A DNA stretch of 50,700 bases from the NCBI GenBank assembly GCA_009768935.1, contig WESA01000014.1, positions 1 to 50,700 of the forward strand, in the 5' to 3' direction. Positions 50,290 through 50,700 of the stretch are shown here, in pieces. Below the pieces are notes generated by a model that saw only the letters and a program-made list of their open reading frames with translations, did no database searches and was not told the DNA's origin. The position numbers and the translations under genes are program-made. The stretch comes from Rectinema subterraneum. GTDB lineage: Bacteria > Spirochaetota > Spirochaetia > Treponematales > Rectinemataceae. The number at the start of each line of letters is the position of its first letter. Positions within the stretch are counted from its first letter, which is position 1.

Positions 50290-50700
50290 GCGTAAATTTC
50301 ACACCGTTGGGCAAAAATCAGTATGAATTGGGTGCGAGCTTGTACGGCAATAACGCCCGCTTTTCTTCCAAGCTCCTCGCCTTCGGTAATGCATTGAACA
50401 GGTAACAGAGATACTTGTATGGTTCATGCCCATTGGCCTTGGCAGTCTCGATCATGCTGTAGATCCCCGCAGATGCATGCGCACCCAAGGGCGTATTCGA
50501 GAACAACCAATTTTTCCGGCCAATCACAAACGGCCGAATTGCATTTTCAACAGCGTTGTTGTCTGGCGTCAAAAGCTCGTGCTGTAGATACTTTTCGATT
50601 CTGTCCCATTGTCCGAGTGCGTAGTGTACCGCTTTGCCAAACGAGAGACTCGGGGGGCTCTGCCCCTGCTTCGCGATAAGCCAGGCTTTCATTTCAGAAA
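50286..50700 (-). mobile_element. IS66-type insertion element, left end (continues beyond window)
   Basis: The boundary at 50286 is set by the break in the permease gene and by GTAAGCG, which resembles the start of IS66-family terminal repeats. The element carries a TnpC-like transposase on the minus strand. The other end and any target duplication are outside the window. Confidence 0.8.
50318..50700 (-). CDS. IS66 family transposase (TnpC), C-terminal part only
   Basis: The frame is open to the window edge, giving 127 visible residues. IS66 motifs: GKAVHYALGQW, NNAVENAIRPFVIGRKNWLF, SIYSM-like GIYSMIETAKANG and the end YLFNALPKARS. The Glu in NNAVENAIRP is the third DDE catalytic residue. 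The upstream part, including tnpA/tnpB, lies outside the window. Confidence 0.9.
   Translation of the reverse strand, partial: SEMKAWLIAKQGQSPPSLSFGKAVHYALGQWDRIEKYLQHELLTPDNNAVENAIRPFVIGRKNWLFSNTPLGAHASAGIYSMIETAKANGHEPYKYLCYLFNALPKARSLEEKRALLPYKLAPNSY

Noticed and set aside
1..50700. tRNA, rRNA and known riboswitches
   Set aside because: The larger gaps were read on both strands; only promoters, hairpins and repeats were recognised. Short or unusual RNAs could be missed by eye.

Overview
The window looks like a Gram-negative bacterial chromosome of medium GC. Many genes are packed into operons with ATGA-type start/stop overlaps. The set of genes (a BMP/TmpC-type nucleoside-binding protein with its ABC operon, HD-GYP and GGDEF proteins, amylosucrase, deoC, valS) would fit an anaerobic spirochaete. 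That placement is inference from gene content, not a proven assignment. No rRNA, tRNA or CRISPR array was seen.

Layout. 1-799 is the 3' part of an insertion sequence (IS). 804-12,407 is housekeeping: an M16-like protein, an HTH regulator, an M24 aminopeptidase, an HD-GYP protein, a CCA-enzyme-like HD protein, a DMT exporter, an amidohydrolase, an aminotransferase, TcdA and TatD. 12,483-14,298 is a small operon with its own promoter (83-aa unknown, PadR, DUF4097-type protein). 14,353-31,458 is an acyl-thioester and transport module: CoA-transferase, two KAS III-like proteins with altered catalytic residues, a tandem-domain TetR regulator, a LivKHMGF transporter, two alpha/beta hydrolases, an SCPx-type thiolase, an MFS transporter and an acyl-CoA synthetase. 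A second copy of the IS lies between the last two genes. 31,656-35,711 holds valS, a SpoT/Mesh1-like HD protein and deoC. 35,860-43,532 is a nucleoside ABC system split by pstS-pstC-pstA, which has no pstB. 43,611-50,285 holds amylosucrase, a diguanylate cyclase, a cyclic-nucleotide-binding protein and a sugar ABC transporter whose last permease gene is cut by an IS66-type element running off the window end.

How the genes may work together. The best candidate for an undescribed system is the 14.3-31.5 kb module. A single-chain double TetR protein is divergent from a KAS III-like gene. A 15-bp motif, GTGAGAG(A/C)TGATTCA, occurs once at or just downstream of each of the two divergent promoters. 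The enzymes suggest uptake, CoA activation and carbon-carbon cleavage or condensation of an unknown organic acid; the substrate cannot be read from the sequence. DeoC beside the nucleoside transporter suggests nucleoside salvage. Three genes (2785, 31458, 43611) have promoter-like elements so close to the ATG that leaderless mRNAs are likely. Four IS-end sequences of one family all sit at 3' ends of genes, and one supplies the C-terminus of the acyl-CoA synthetase.
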